In this document: piece by piece, positions 1 through 11,267 of the stretch
Position numbering within the stretch: the first letter of the stretch is position 1
How the letters are laid out: every line of letters begins with the position of its first letter
From: Jaltomata sinuosa
Taxonomy: Eukaryota > Streptophyta > Magnoliopsida > Solanales > Solanaceae
Direction of reading: 5' to 3'
DNA length: 64,000 nucleotides
Assembly (NCBI GenBank): GCA_003996215.1
Contig: QJPP01000451.1
Coordinates: 1 to 64,000, forward strand
The notes under the pieces: generated by a model
The model's input: the letters and a program-made list of their open reading frames with translations, nothing else
Told to the model about the DNA's origin: nothing
Database searches by the model: none
Translations under genes and position numbers: made by a program

Positions 1-2
1 AC

Positions 3-527
3 TCACCAACCATCTTTGTCCCTGAAATGAAAAAGAAAATAACAGAGTACGTCAACTTGGGAAACAAGTTATTGGCTCATCAAACTGCCAACTACAAGTT
101 CAGTGTCACCGGTCATGGTGAAGTTGCTACGGTCGATTTGCAAGCAAGATCTTGTACATGTAGAGTATTTGACATGGATAAAATACCTTGTCCACATGCT
201 ATGGCAGCGCTTCGAGTCCAATATGGTGAACATTTTGGTAGGCGGATTTATGAGTACTCATCCTCATATTATACGGTGGAGAGATACATCATTGCATACT
301 GTGAGGAAATTCATCCTGTGCCTTCTGAAGAATCTTGGAATGTTCCTTTGGAGATTTTAGAGAGAGAAATATCTCTTCCACATATTGACCCAAGCAAACC
401 GGGAAGAAGGCGAAAAAAGAGGAGGCGTGGAGTCGAAGAATCATTTCTAACAAGAAAAAATAAGTGCTCTATATGTAAGACGGTTGGCCACAAAAGAACT
501 ACATGCCCAGATCGAAATGCTCCATAA
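3..527 (+). CDS. MULE (MURA-type) transposase, C-terminal part, cut by the window edge
   Basis: The frame is open from base 3, so the protein continues upstream of the window; the first ATG at 27 is probably internal. Counting from that ATG, a SWIM zinc finger is visible at about residues 43-61 (CTC followed by PCPHAMAA). A basic stretch (GRRRKKRRRG) follows, then a CX2CX4HX4C zinc knuckle (CSICKTVGHKRTTC) close to the C-terminus. SWIM finger followed by zinc knuckle is the usual C-terminal order in MuDR/MULE transposases, which cut and join element ends as RNase H-fold enzymes. The catalytic DDE part is outside the window. No stop or frameshift is seen in this piece. The neighbour is a convergent Ulp1-like gene 3.8 kb away. 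Class is confident; activity cannot be judged. Confidence 0.85.
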   Translation, partial: SPTIFVPEMKKKITEYVNLGNKLLAHQTANYKFSVTGHGEVATVDLQARSCTCRVFDMDKIPCPHAMAALRVQYGEHFGRRIYEYSSSYYTVERYIIAYCEEIHPVPSEESWNVPLEILEREISLPHIDPSKPGRRRKKRRRGVEESFLTRKNKCSICKTVGHKRTTCPDRNAP

Positions 528-689
528 TTGTTAATGTTGCACTCATTTTCTCCATTCTTGTAATAGTAATAGTATTGTTATTCTGAACTTTTAGTACTTT
601 TTTATGATATTTCAATCGGTGATGTTTGTGAACTTAACTAATTTATATATTGCAAAAGATGGTGAAATCTGTTGGGAATAATTAAATAT

Positions 690-1225
690 GTTACTACAAA
701 TATTGGAAATAATCTGTTGCAACATATGAATTATTTGTTGGAAATCATCCAACAGATATAGACATATGTTGCAACATATGACTCATATGTTGGAAACATA
801 ATAAGAGTAAACCAACAGATGGTATAGTTATTTCCAACATATGCTTAAAATGTTGCAACATATTATACATATGTTATGGTATTAACAAAAAATTTACCAC
901 ATAATACACCAAGAACATCAACATAAATCAACATTTATCACTTGAATAACAATTTTGAAGAGCAACACCATACAAGAACAACAACACCAACATTTACCAT
1001 CTGTTGGAACATATGAGTCATATGTTGCAACATATGACTCATATGTTGGATGAAATTAAAGCAGTAGCTACTGCTCTGATTTCATCCAACATATGACTCA
1101 TCTGTTCCAACAGATGAGTCATATGTTGCAACATATCACTCATATGTTGCAACATAATAAGAGTAAACCAACAGATGAGTCATATGTTGCAACACATCAC
1201 TCATATGTTGCAACATATCACTCAT
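690..1225. repeat. Palindrome array downstream of the transposase
   Basis: Dense short palindromes built from three words: ATGTTGCAACAT, CATCTGTTG/CAACAGATG and ATGACTCAT/ATGAGTCAT. At about 790-1000 there is one copy of a longer module that recurs several times in 7990-10570. One copy of the 40-bp inverted-repeat core lies at 1048-1087. No coding potential is claimed. Confidence 0.8.
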
Positions 1226-3900
1226 TGTAATTGAAGTTGTTAATTGAAAGCTAATTATGATTAAATAACTTAGTTTATTACTAATCATGAGTTAATTAAG
1301 CAATTTACATCAAATAAGTCAATTGATCCCTCTATTTAGGATCACTACACTTAGTTGATCATGTAATTATTGTGTAATTCATTGAGATTGCAATTGAAGT
1401 TGTTAATTGAAAGCTAATTATGATTAAATAACTTAGTTTATTACTAATCATGAGTTAATTAAGCAATTCACATCAAATAAGTCAATTGATCCCTCTATTT
1501 AGGGTCACTACACTTAGTTGATCATGTAATTATTATGTATTCATTGAGATTGTAATTTGAAGTTGTTAATTGAAAGCTAATTATGGTTAAATGACTTAAT
1601 TTATTACTAATCATGAGTTAACTAAGCAATTCACACCAAATAAGTCAACAGATGAGTCATATGTTGCAACATATGACTCATATGTTGGATGAAATTAAAG
1701 CAGTAGCTACTGCTCTGATTTCATCCAACATATGACTCATCTGTTCCAACATATGAGTCATATGTTGCAACATATCACTCATATGTTCCAACATAATAAG
1801 AGTAAATCAACAGATGAGTCATATGTTGCAACATATGAGTGATATGTTGCAACATATGAGTGATATGTTGTAACATATGAGTCATATGTTGCAACATATG
1901 ACTCATATGTTGGATGAAATTAAAGCAGTAGCTACTGCTCTGATTTCATCCAACATATGGCTCATCTGTTCCAACAGATGTGTCATATTTTGCAACATAT
2001 CACTCATATGTTCCAACATATGAGTCATATGTTGCAACATATCACTCATATGTTGCAACATATCACTCATATGTAATTGAAGTTGTTAATTGAAAGCTAA
2101 TTATGATTAAATAACTTAGTTTATTACTAATCATGAGTTAATTAAACAATTTACATCAAATAAGTCAATTGATCCCTCTATTTAGGGTCACTACACTTAG
2201 TTGATCATGCAATTATTGTGTATTCATTGAGATTGTAATTGAAATTGTTAATTGAAAGCTAATTATGATTAAATAACTTAGTTTATTACTAATCATGAGT
2301 TAATTAAGCAATTCACATCAAATAAGTCAATTGATCCCTCTATTTAGTATCACTACACTTAGTTGATCATGTAATTATTATGTATTCATTGAGATTGTAA
2401 TTTGAAGTTGTTAATTGAAAGCTAATTATGGTTAAATGACTTAATTTATTACTAATCATGAGTTAACTAAGCAATTCACATCAAATAAGTCAACAGATGA
2501 GTCATATGTTGCAACATATGACTCATATGTTGGATGAAATTAAAGCAGTAGCTACTGCTCTGATTTCATCCAACATATGACTCATCTGTTCCAACAGATG
2601 AGTCATATGTTGCAACATATCACTCATATGTTCCAACATAATAAGAGTAAATCAACAGATGAGTCATATGTTGCAACATATGAGTGATATGTTGCAACAT
2701 ATGAGTGATATGTTGCAACATATGAGTGATATGTTGCAACATATGAGTGATATGTTGTAACATATGAGTCATATGTTGCAACATATGACTCATATGTTGG
2801 ATGAAATTAAAGCAGTAGCTACTGCTCTGATTTCATCCAACATATGACTCATCTGTTCCAACAGATGAGTCATATGTTGCAACATATCACTCATATGTTC
2901 CAACATATGAGTCATATGTTGCAACATATCACTCATATGTTGCAACATATCACTCATTGTAATTGAAGTTGTTAATTGAAAGCTAATTATGATTAAATAA
3001 CTTAGTTTATTACTAATCATGAGTTAATTAAGCAATTTACATCAAATAAGTCAATTGATCCCTCTATTTAGGGTCACTACACTTAGTTGATCATGCAATT
3101 ATTGTGTATTCATTGAGATTGTAATTGAAATTGTTAATTGAAAGCTAATTATGATTAAATAACTTAGTTTATTACTAATCATGAGTTAATTAAGCAATTC
3201 ACATCAAATAAGTCAATTGATCCCTCTATTTAGGGTCACTACACTTAGTTGATCATGTAATTATTATGTATTCATTGAGATTGTAATTTGAAGTTGTTAA
3301 TTGAAAGCTAATTATGGTTAAATGACTTAATTTATTACTAATCATGAGTTAATTAAGCAATTCACACCAAATAAGTCAACAGATGAGTGATATGTTGCAA
3401 CATATGAGTGATATGTTGCAACATATGAGTCATATGTTGCAACATATGACTCATATGTTGGATGAAATTAAAGCAGTAGCTACTGCTCTGATTTCATCCA
3501 ACATATGACTCATCTGTTCCAACAGATGAGTCATATGTTGCAACATATCACTCATATGTTCCAACATAATAAGAGTAAACCAACAGATGAGTCATATGTT
3601 GCAACATATCACTCATATGTTCCAACATAATAAGAGTAAACCAACAGATGAGTCATATGTTGCAACATATGAGTGATATGTTGCAACATATGAGTCATCT
3701 GTTGCAACATATGACTCATATGTTGGATGAAATTAAAGCAATAGCTACTGCTCTGATTTCATCCAACATATGACTCATATGTTCCAACAGATGAGTCATA
3801 TGTTGCAACATATCACTCATATGTTGCAACAGATGAATCATCTGTTGCAAAATATGTAGAGTATGCTTGATTATTTCAACAGATATATGTTGCAACAGAA
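1226..3900. repeat. Higher-order tandem repeat (about 0.85-0.89 kb units)
   Basis: Three large units start at about 1226, 2072 and 2958, so the periods are about 846 and 886 bp. Each begins with two full copies and one truncated copy of an AT-rich repeat of about 160 bp (starting near TGTAATTGAAGTTG), then a cluster of ATGTTGCAACAT / TGAGTCAT palindromes with 40-bp inverted cores at 1687, 1912, 2532, 2799, 3460 and 3725. The units are very similar by eye, so the amplification is probably recent. Such blocks are prone to array-length error in assembly. Confidence 0.85.
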
Positions 3901-3902
3901 GA

Positions 3903-4165
3903 ATTGCTTAATTAACTCATGATTAGTAATAAACTAAGTTATTTAATCATAATTAGCTTTCAAATTAACAACTTCAATTGCAATCTCAATGAATTACATA
4001 ATAATTACATGATCAACTAAGTGTAGTGATCCTAAATAGAGGGATCAATCGACTTATTTGATGTGAATTGCTTAATTAACTCATGATTAGTAATAAACTA
4101 AGTTATTTAATCATAATTAGCTTTCAATTAACAACTTCAATTACAATCTCAATGAATTACATAAT
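3903..4165. repeat. Inverted copies of the 160-bp repeat
   Basis: Two adjacent copies of the 160-bp AT-rich repeat in the opposite orientation to those in 1226-3375. They contain the reverse-complemented landmarks, such as GATCCTAAATAGAGGGATC and the CTCATGATTAGTAATAAAC block. With the direct copies they bracket the palindrome cluster at 3375-3900, making a very large inverted structure just downstream of the Ulp1-like gene's stop. Confidence 0.75.
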
Positions 4166-4206
4166 AATTACATGAAATATTGTCATCACCAAATATATAT
4201 TATAAC

Positions 4207-4310
4207 TAAATAAAATACTAAAAATAAAAAAGATTGTCTGCAAATTACAGCCCATAATATAATTAAATAAAATACAAAAAATAAAAAATATTGTCTGCAA
4301 AATGCAACCC
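4207..4310. repeat. Two-copy direct repeat at the Ulp1-like gene's 3' end
   Basis: Two imperfect copies of an AT-rich segment of about 55 bp, each containing TAAATAAAATAC...ATTGTCTGCAAA and ending near CCCATA. They directly abut the stop codon of the minus-strand gene and probably lie in its 3' untranslated region. Confidence 0.6.
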
Positions 4311-4313
4311 ATA

Positions 4314-7300
4314 TCAGGGCTCCAAACTCTTAAAAATCACCCCAGCGGCCCAAACTTCTTGCATTCTTGCAACTGAATTATCATTCATTAGAGTCTTAGG
4401 AGTTATCATAGAAGTGTCGGTTATCAAATGCTCAATGAAAGCAAGCGAGTATGACCCGCACGCGGCAAATGTCTCATTCTTTGGAAGGTTCTGTTTTCGA
4501 CCTTCAAAAGCCCATCGTTCGTTGAGCAATTTTTCCGCAAGTGATTCATTAGGCCACTTTGCTTCAACAACTTAGGGAACAACTCCAACAAACCCTCCAT
4601 GAATATCAGAAATTGAAACTCTTCAAACACTGGTATGTTGCAGTCATAGACATTCATGACTCCCTCACTTATTTTGATCTCAACAGTCACAAAATGCTTC
4701 TTCTCCAAATTCATTACTGCTATGATTCTCTTGGCCTCTCTCCAATCCATGGCACCTGGATATGGTCTCTTTCCTCTGACATAGTCAATCATGTCATCAT
4801 CCCATTCAAACTCAGCAAGTAACTCCTCTAATTTTTTTCCACCAGGAGTTGTTGCTTCTTCACTGAGTTTGTTGTACCGACAGAGGAAATTACCATAAAA
4901 ATTGAGGTCCATTATTCTATCTCCAAGATCATAGAATTGAATGAATTTTAGATGTCTCTCCCGCATGAGAAGAAGAATTTCATCAACATACTGAAATAAT
5001 AATACAATTTATATAAGTTAGCAACTTATAATACTTGATAAGTTACAGCAGATGAGTCATCTATTCCCATCTGTTGGAACAGATGACTCATCTGTTGCAT
5101 GAAATCAAAACAGTAGGTCTACTGCTTTGATTTCATCCAACAGATGATCCATCTGTTGGAACAGATGTCTTATATGTTGCAACAGATGAGTAATCTGCTG
5201 CAACATATGATCCATCTGTTGGATGAAATCAAAACAGTAGGTCACTGCTTTGATTTCATCCAACAGATGGATCATATGTTGCAGCAGATTACCCATCTGT
5301 TGCAACATATAAGACATCTGTTCCAACAGATGGATCATCTAAATAAGAAGTACAAAATCATTAAATAAATAGAAGGTTAGTAAAAGTAACTTACCCAGTC
5401 CACATACCAAAACTTCATATCAGTCATGTTCTTGAAGTCTTGTGGACCAAATTTATGCATAGAGTAAATTTCTGGGGCCTTTTTTGAATTCATCAGAGTT
5501 TTCAGCTTTGCCTTTCTTGTGGCAGACACCAACTTGTAGACATTTACCTTCTTCAGCTCTCCTTTCTCTCCTATGGCTCTTGGAACTTCCCCAACAGTGC
5601 AAGAAAGAGGAGTTGTAATTTTCCTTGATTTAATATCTGAAATTGCCTTGGAAATTGTTTTTTTTGTCCTCTTAATCTTAACCTGCAATGGAGTGAATGG
5701 CTCTGTAATCTTTCTTGATGGGATGACACCCCTTTTAGATGTCAATTCCTTTACAGCATTAGTTAATCCCTTAAGAGCATCAATCACTCCATTGTGTTTT
5801 TCCTTGCACTCTTGGCATTTGCATGCAGAACAAGAGCTTGAAGAGGCAACACCACCAAACTGTCTACCTATGTTGTGTGGTAGATCTGTAGCATGCCTAC
5901 TAAAAGGGGTATGTCTACCACCAAAGTCAGGGGTATGTCTACCAGTAAAGTCAGGGGTGTGTCCATCACCAAAGTCAGGGAGGTTTCCACCACCAAAATC
6001 AGCATCTTCAGTATGACCATAGTCATGGTCATTTCTTGGTTGAAAAATCATAAGAGGATCACCACCACCACCACCAACACCATCACCACCACCAACAGTA
6101 ACAACAACACCATCACCACCACTATCAACACCAACACCAACACCAGCAGTATCAACAATAACCTCATCAAGAACCAAATCATCCTTCCCAAGTGCTTTTC
6201 TTCTGATGGCTGTTGCTCCGGCCAATTCTTTTTTTATCCTATCAATTACCTTAGGGTCTGGTAGAGTTTCCACATACCCTAAAGTAACAAGGAATGGCAT
6301 CTTTAACTCTCGATTAGTCGGGATAAGCCATGGATACACAATCTAAAATCAACAATTAAATGTATTAAAATAATGTTTAACTCATAATTGAATTAATCTC
6401 TATAAAAGTAGACTTACTTCTTCCTCGGGTGGTTTGAAAAGATCAAGAACTTTTGCTTTTTTATCGTTCTTGACCGACAACCATCTCAGAATTCTAGGAC
6501 TAGAAACCTCTTCTTGATAGTCCTTCACTTGTTGTCGGAGATAAGGAATGGCTTCAAATGCCCAAGCCTGTAAAAATTATGCTAAAAATTAAAAATATTA
6601 TTCAATAAAAAAAATTAAAACACAAAAATAAAATATTTACCATGAAAGCCCATGGAAAGCCATATAAGTTGACTGTCTTTGGCGTTAACGGAGTCAACAA
6701 ATATTTGACAGTCATTATGAAGCTTTCATGACCCCAAGGGTAGTTATTGAATTCCTCCAGATCTTCCGAGAGCTTTATTAAACCAAGTGGTATGTTGTTG
6801 TTAACGTCTCTCGCCCAAAGAATATTATGTACAAACCAAACCAAGCACAATGATTGCTTGTGCTTCTTTGAAGGCCTTTTACCTTCTAACTCTTGAAGTA
6901 AATTTACATTTTTGAAGCTTGAACCAACAAGGGACACCAAGTCATCACCATCAGTTGACTTGCCCTTTTGAATTTTCTTGACAGTCTTGGCTGCTGACTT
7001 AGATCCTTTTTTTGTTGTTGTCTTTGGTGTGCGGGGTGCTTTCTTTTGCGTAACAACAGGAATAGGTTGAGAAGGAGGATGACATTTTAGTCCAGTAACT
7101 ATGGCAAACTCCTTCAACCCAAAACAAAGTGGCATGCCACAGTAGTTGATCCAGACTTCATCCATCTTATTATTGTTCTCATATATAAATCTACGTTTGA
7201 GAAGACCATACACCATGGTCATTTGAAAACGAGCATTATTATCCTCTGGCAAATCAAGATATTGCCCAAAGCAGCTGTTTCTGAAATAATCATCCAATTT

Positions 7301-7849
7301 CTGTTCTTGAATTATTTGTCTGAAGGTGTCAAAAGATTTTCCCATGGTTGACTTTATCACACAATCACCAGTTATATTTGTGACATCACACTGCATTGTC
7401 ACAGAAAAATTATCAATACAGAATGTTTTGACACACTCTTCAGTGGAAGGACTGTTAGGATCAAGGTGTTCCTCTTCCTCATCTTCACTTTCATTATCTC
7501 CTCCTTCCTCTGATTCTACTTCATTATCTTCTCCATCCCTCTCTTTATCTACACCTTCTTCCTCTATTGAGTTTTTATCTTCATCACTTTCTCCTTCATC
7601 TTCCTCACTTCCTTCATATTCCTCACTTTCCTCATCTCCTTGTTCATCTTTACTTGAATCTCCAGATACTTGACTTTTTTCTATTTCCTTCTCTTTTTCT
7701 ATATTTAAAGCTGATTGAGAAGAGACTTCTTCTTCTAATTGAGATACTGCTTGTATAGCAAGCTCTTTTAGTAGTGAATGTACCCTAGCTATTTTTCTTC
7801 TTCCTGTTTTTGGAGTTGATTCACTTCCTTTCCTTTTAGTGGGATCCAT
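4314..7849 (-). CDS. MULE-borne DUF1985/Ulp1-like cysteine protease gene, four coding exons, one frameshift
   Basis: Minus strand, exons 7849-6641, 6567-6418, 6342-5395 and 4990-4314. All junctions have GT/AG and every coding junction is phase 0. The start MDPTKRKGSE follows a 3' splice site (TTTGTAG at about 7854). Exon 1: acidic low-complexity tract, then a DUF1985 domain (about residues 140-270). Exon 3: Gly/Asp-rich linker and a Cys pair (CSACKCQEC). Exon 4: Ulp1 peptidase fold with His in KKHFVTVEI (4694-4696), Asp in VYDCN (4643-4645) and Cys in AACGSYSLAF (4458-4460). The Cys is in another frame: one base appears missing near 4538-4544, so this copy would make a protein lacking the nucleophile. 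Apart from that, about 994 codons are open. Ulp1 enzymes process SUMO; the role of MULE-borne ones is unknown. Confidence 0.8.
5045..5342. repeat. Palindrome array inside intron 3 of the Ulp1-like gene
   Basis: The intron between exons 3 and 4 (4991-5394) is mostly one near-palindrome of about 200 bp with its centre near 5,240. It contains two variant inverted cores (5097-5137 and 5222-5262) and many CAACAGATG / CATCTGTTG and CAACATAT words. Both strands read open through it and give nearly the same Met/Leu/His/Gln-rich peptide. Confidence 0.8.
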
Positions 7850-7944
7850 TAATCTACAAACAAGAGTAAAATAAAGGTCAATGATTGATTTGTGCATCAT
7901 TAAAAAAAAAAGATAACAATGAATTTAAAATGTACAAATAATTG

Positions 7945-10570
7945 TTCCAACAGATGGGTCATCTGTTCCAACAGATGGGTCATATGTTCGAAACATAATA
8001 AGAGTAAACCAACAGATGGTATAGTTATTTCCAACATATGCTTAATATGTTGCAACATATTATACATATGTTATGGTATTAACAAAAAATTTACCACATA
8101 ATACACCAAGAACATCAGCATAAATCAACATTTATCACTTGAATAATAATTTGAAGATCAACACCATACAAGAACAACAACACCAACATTTACCAATAAA
8201 ACAACATCAATAACACCAACAAAATTCAATAAAATCAACAAAACAACAACAACACCAACATTTACCATCTGTTGCAACATATGAGTGATATGTTGCAACA
8301 TATGACTCATATGTTGGATTAAATTAAAGCAGTAGCTACTGCTCTGATTTCATCCAATATATGAGTCATCTGTTCCAACATATGAGTCATATGTTGCAAC
8401 ATATGACTCATATGTTGGAAACATAATAAGAGTAAACAAACAGATGGTATAGTTATTTCCAACATATGCTTAATATGTTGCAACATATTATACATATGTT
8501 ATGGTATTAACAAAAAATTTACCACATAATACACCAAGAACATCAACATAAATCAACATTTATCACTTGAATAACAATTTTGAAGAGCAACACCATACAA
8601 GAACAACAACACCAATATTTACCAATAAAACAACATCAATAACACCAACAAAATTCAATAAAATCAACAAAACAACATAAACACCAACATTTACCATCTG
8701 TTGGTTTACTCTTATTATGTTTCCAACAGATGGGTCATCTGTTGGAATATATGAGTGATATGTTGTAACATATGACTCATCTGTTGGAACAGATGAGTCA
8801 TATGTTGGATGAAATTAAAGCAGTAGCTACTGCTCTGATTTCATCCAACATATGACTCATCTGTTCCAACAGATGAGTCATATGTTGCAACATATGACTC
8901 ATATGTTCCAACAGATGGGTCATCTGTTGGAAACATAATAAGAGTAAACCAACAGATGGTATAGTTATTTCCAACATATGCTTAATATGTTGCAACATAT
9001 TATACATATGTTATGGTATTAACAAAAAATTTACCACATAATACACCAAGAACATCAACATAAATCAACATTTATCACTTGAATAACAATTTTGAAGAGC
9101 AACACCATACAAGAACAACAACACCAACATTTACCAATAAAACAACATCAATAACACCAACAAAATTCAATAAAATCAACAAAACAACAACACCAACATT
9201 TACCATCTGTTGGAAACATAATAAGAGTAAACCAATAGATGGTATAGTTATTTCCAACATATGCTTAATATGTTGCAACAGATGAAGCATTTCTTGCAAC
9301 ATATTATACATTTGTTATGGTATTAACAAAACTTTTACCACATAATACACCAATTACATCAATATAAATCAACATTTATCACTTGAATAACAATTTTAAA
9401 GAGCAACACCATACAAGAACAACCACACCAACATTTACCAATAAAACAACATCAATAACACCAACAAAATTCAATAAAATCAACAAAACAACAACAACAC
9501 CAACATTTACCATCTGTTGGTTTACTCTTATTATGTTTCCAACAGATGGGTCATCTGTTGGAACATATGAGTGATATGTTGCAACATATGACTCATCTGT
9601 TGCAACAGATGAGTCATATGTTGGATGAAATTAAAGCAGTAGCTACTGCTCTGATTTCATCCAACATATGACTCATCTGTTCCAACAGATGAGTCATCTG
9701 TTGCAACATATGACTCATATGTTCCAACAGATGGGTCATCTGTTGGAAACATAATAAGAGTAAACCAACAGATGGTATAGTTATTTCCAACATATGCTTA
9801 ATATGTTACAACAGATGAAGCATTTGTTGCAACATATTATACATCTGTTATGGTATTAACAAAAATTTTACCACATAATACACCAAGAACATCAACATAA
9901 ATCACCATTTATCACTTGAATAACAATTTTGAAGAGCAACACCATACAAGAACAACAACACCAACATTTACCAATAAAACAACATCAATAACACCAACAA
10001 AATTCAATAAAATCAACAAAACAACAACAACACCAACATTTACCATCTGTTGGTTTACTCTTATTATGTTTCTAACAGATGACCCATCTGTTGGAAATTG
10101 GAACAGATGACCCATCTGTTGGATGAAATTAAAGCAGTAGCTACTGCTTTGATTTTATCCAACATATGACTCATCTGTTGGAACAGATGAGTCATCTGTT
10201 GCAACATATGACTCATATGTTCCAACAGATGGGTCATCTGTTGGAAATATAATAAGAGTAAACCAACAGATGGTATAGTTATTTCCAACATATGCTTAAT
10301 ATGTTGCAACAGATGAAGCATTTGTTGCAACATATTATACATCTGTTATGGTATTAACAAAAATTTTACCACATAATACACCAAGAACATCAACATAAAT
10401 CAATATTTATCACTTGAATAACAATTTTGAAGAGCAACACCATACAATAACAACAACACCAACATTTACCAATAAAACAACATCAATAACACCAACAAAA
10501 TTCAAAAAAATCAACAAAACAACACCAACACCAACATTTACCAATACAACAACACCAATAACACCAACAT
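7945..10570. repeat. Palindrome array with long tandem modules upstream of the Ulp1-like coding region
   Basis: A module containing AATAAGAGTAAACC, GATGGTATAGTTATTTCC, a region with TTACCACATAATACACC and a CAACAACACCAAC-rich tail recurs at about 7997, 8424, 8937, 9217, 9747 and 10250. Between modules lie palindromes of the same words as in 690-3900, including 40-bp cores at 8316, 8807, 9623 and 10121. Spacing is irregular (about 280-530 bp). Confidence 0.8.
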
Positions 10571-10617
10571 AATGTTCAAGAACAAGAACAAGAACAACAT
10601 TAACCCTAACTTTGAGG

Positions 10618-10735
10618 AGAATACTCAGTTCAAATCTTCTTCTTCTTAACTCAGTTCAAGTCTTCTTCTTCTTAACTTAGTTCAAGTTTTCTTCTTCTTC
10701 TTCTTAACTCAGTTCAAGTCTTCTTCTTTTACATT
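10618..10735. repeat. Short tandem repeat, CTCAGTTCAAGTCTTCTTCTT type
   Basis: About four imperfect copies of a unit of about 30 bp (AACTCAGTTCAAGTCTTCTTC...). The surrounding DNA to 11,260 is AT-rich with CAA-rich and CTT-rich tracts; I see no gene in it. Confidence 0.6.
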
Positions 10736-11267
10736 AACCAAAAATATTATTTTCAAAAAGCCTAACTTTTTGAGATGCAAAACCCCTCTACAACTGTAGC
10801 AACAGATTCCAACAATAACAATAACAAAAATTTCACTTCCATTAAAAATAATAACACAAGACAAGAACAACAACAAGACACAACAAGAACAACTCAAGAC
10901 ACAATAAAAATTCAAATCTTAACAACTATTTGCTCAAACATATCAACTAATCTGTTGCAATAGATTACTTACAAAAATTAAAATTTCACTACTTTCACAA
11001 CAATGTTCAAGAACAAGAATAACAACAACAATAAAAATTTATATTTCACTGAAGATACACACACTATTTACAAATATAGAATCATATCAAGTGTAAACAA
11101 ATACCACAAATTAGGGTTTCTTTCATTTTTAAGCATAAAACAACAAAATCATCAACCCATAGTTTCAGTTTCAGTTCTTCTTCTTTTTCTTCTTTAATCA
11201 AAACCTCAACTTTTTAAAAATCCTAACTTTTCAACTTTTTGAACCAAATAAAAGAGAAGACTTTACC

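Larger units (their letters stand above)
7854..11266 (-). other. Probable 5'-UTR intron of the Ulp1-like gene
   Basis: Inferred. On the minus strand a good 3' splice site (TTTGTAG) sits a few bases before the start codon. A consensus donor (CAG|GTAAAG, exon end at 11267) follows a pyrimidine/purine-rich leader-like stretch at about 11268-11400. The intron would be 3.4 kb and would contain the whole upstream palindrome array. An alternative is transcription starting just upstream of 7849. Confidence 0.4.

Noticed and set aside
690..3900. CRISPR-like regular repeats
   Set aside because: Units are palindromic and contiguous with no unique spacers, and the DNA is plant nuclear.
5573..6264. Plus-strand frames opposite exon 3 of the Ulp1-like gene
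   Set aside because: They mirror the Gly/Asp-rich exon and have no domain.
7326..7673. Ser-rich open frame on the plus strand
   Set aside because: It is the antisense reading of the acidic Glu/Asp tract of the Ulp1-like exon 1.
9079..10115. Recurring Asn/Thr-rich frames (EQHHTRTTTPTFTNKT)
   Set aside because: They come from the CAACAACACC-rich tandem module and are present on both strands; there is no codon-level signal.
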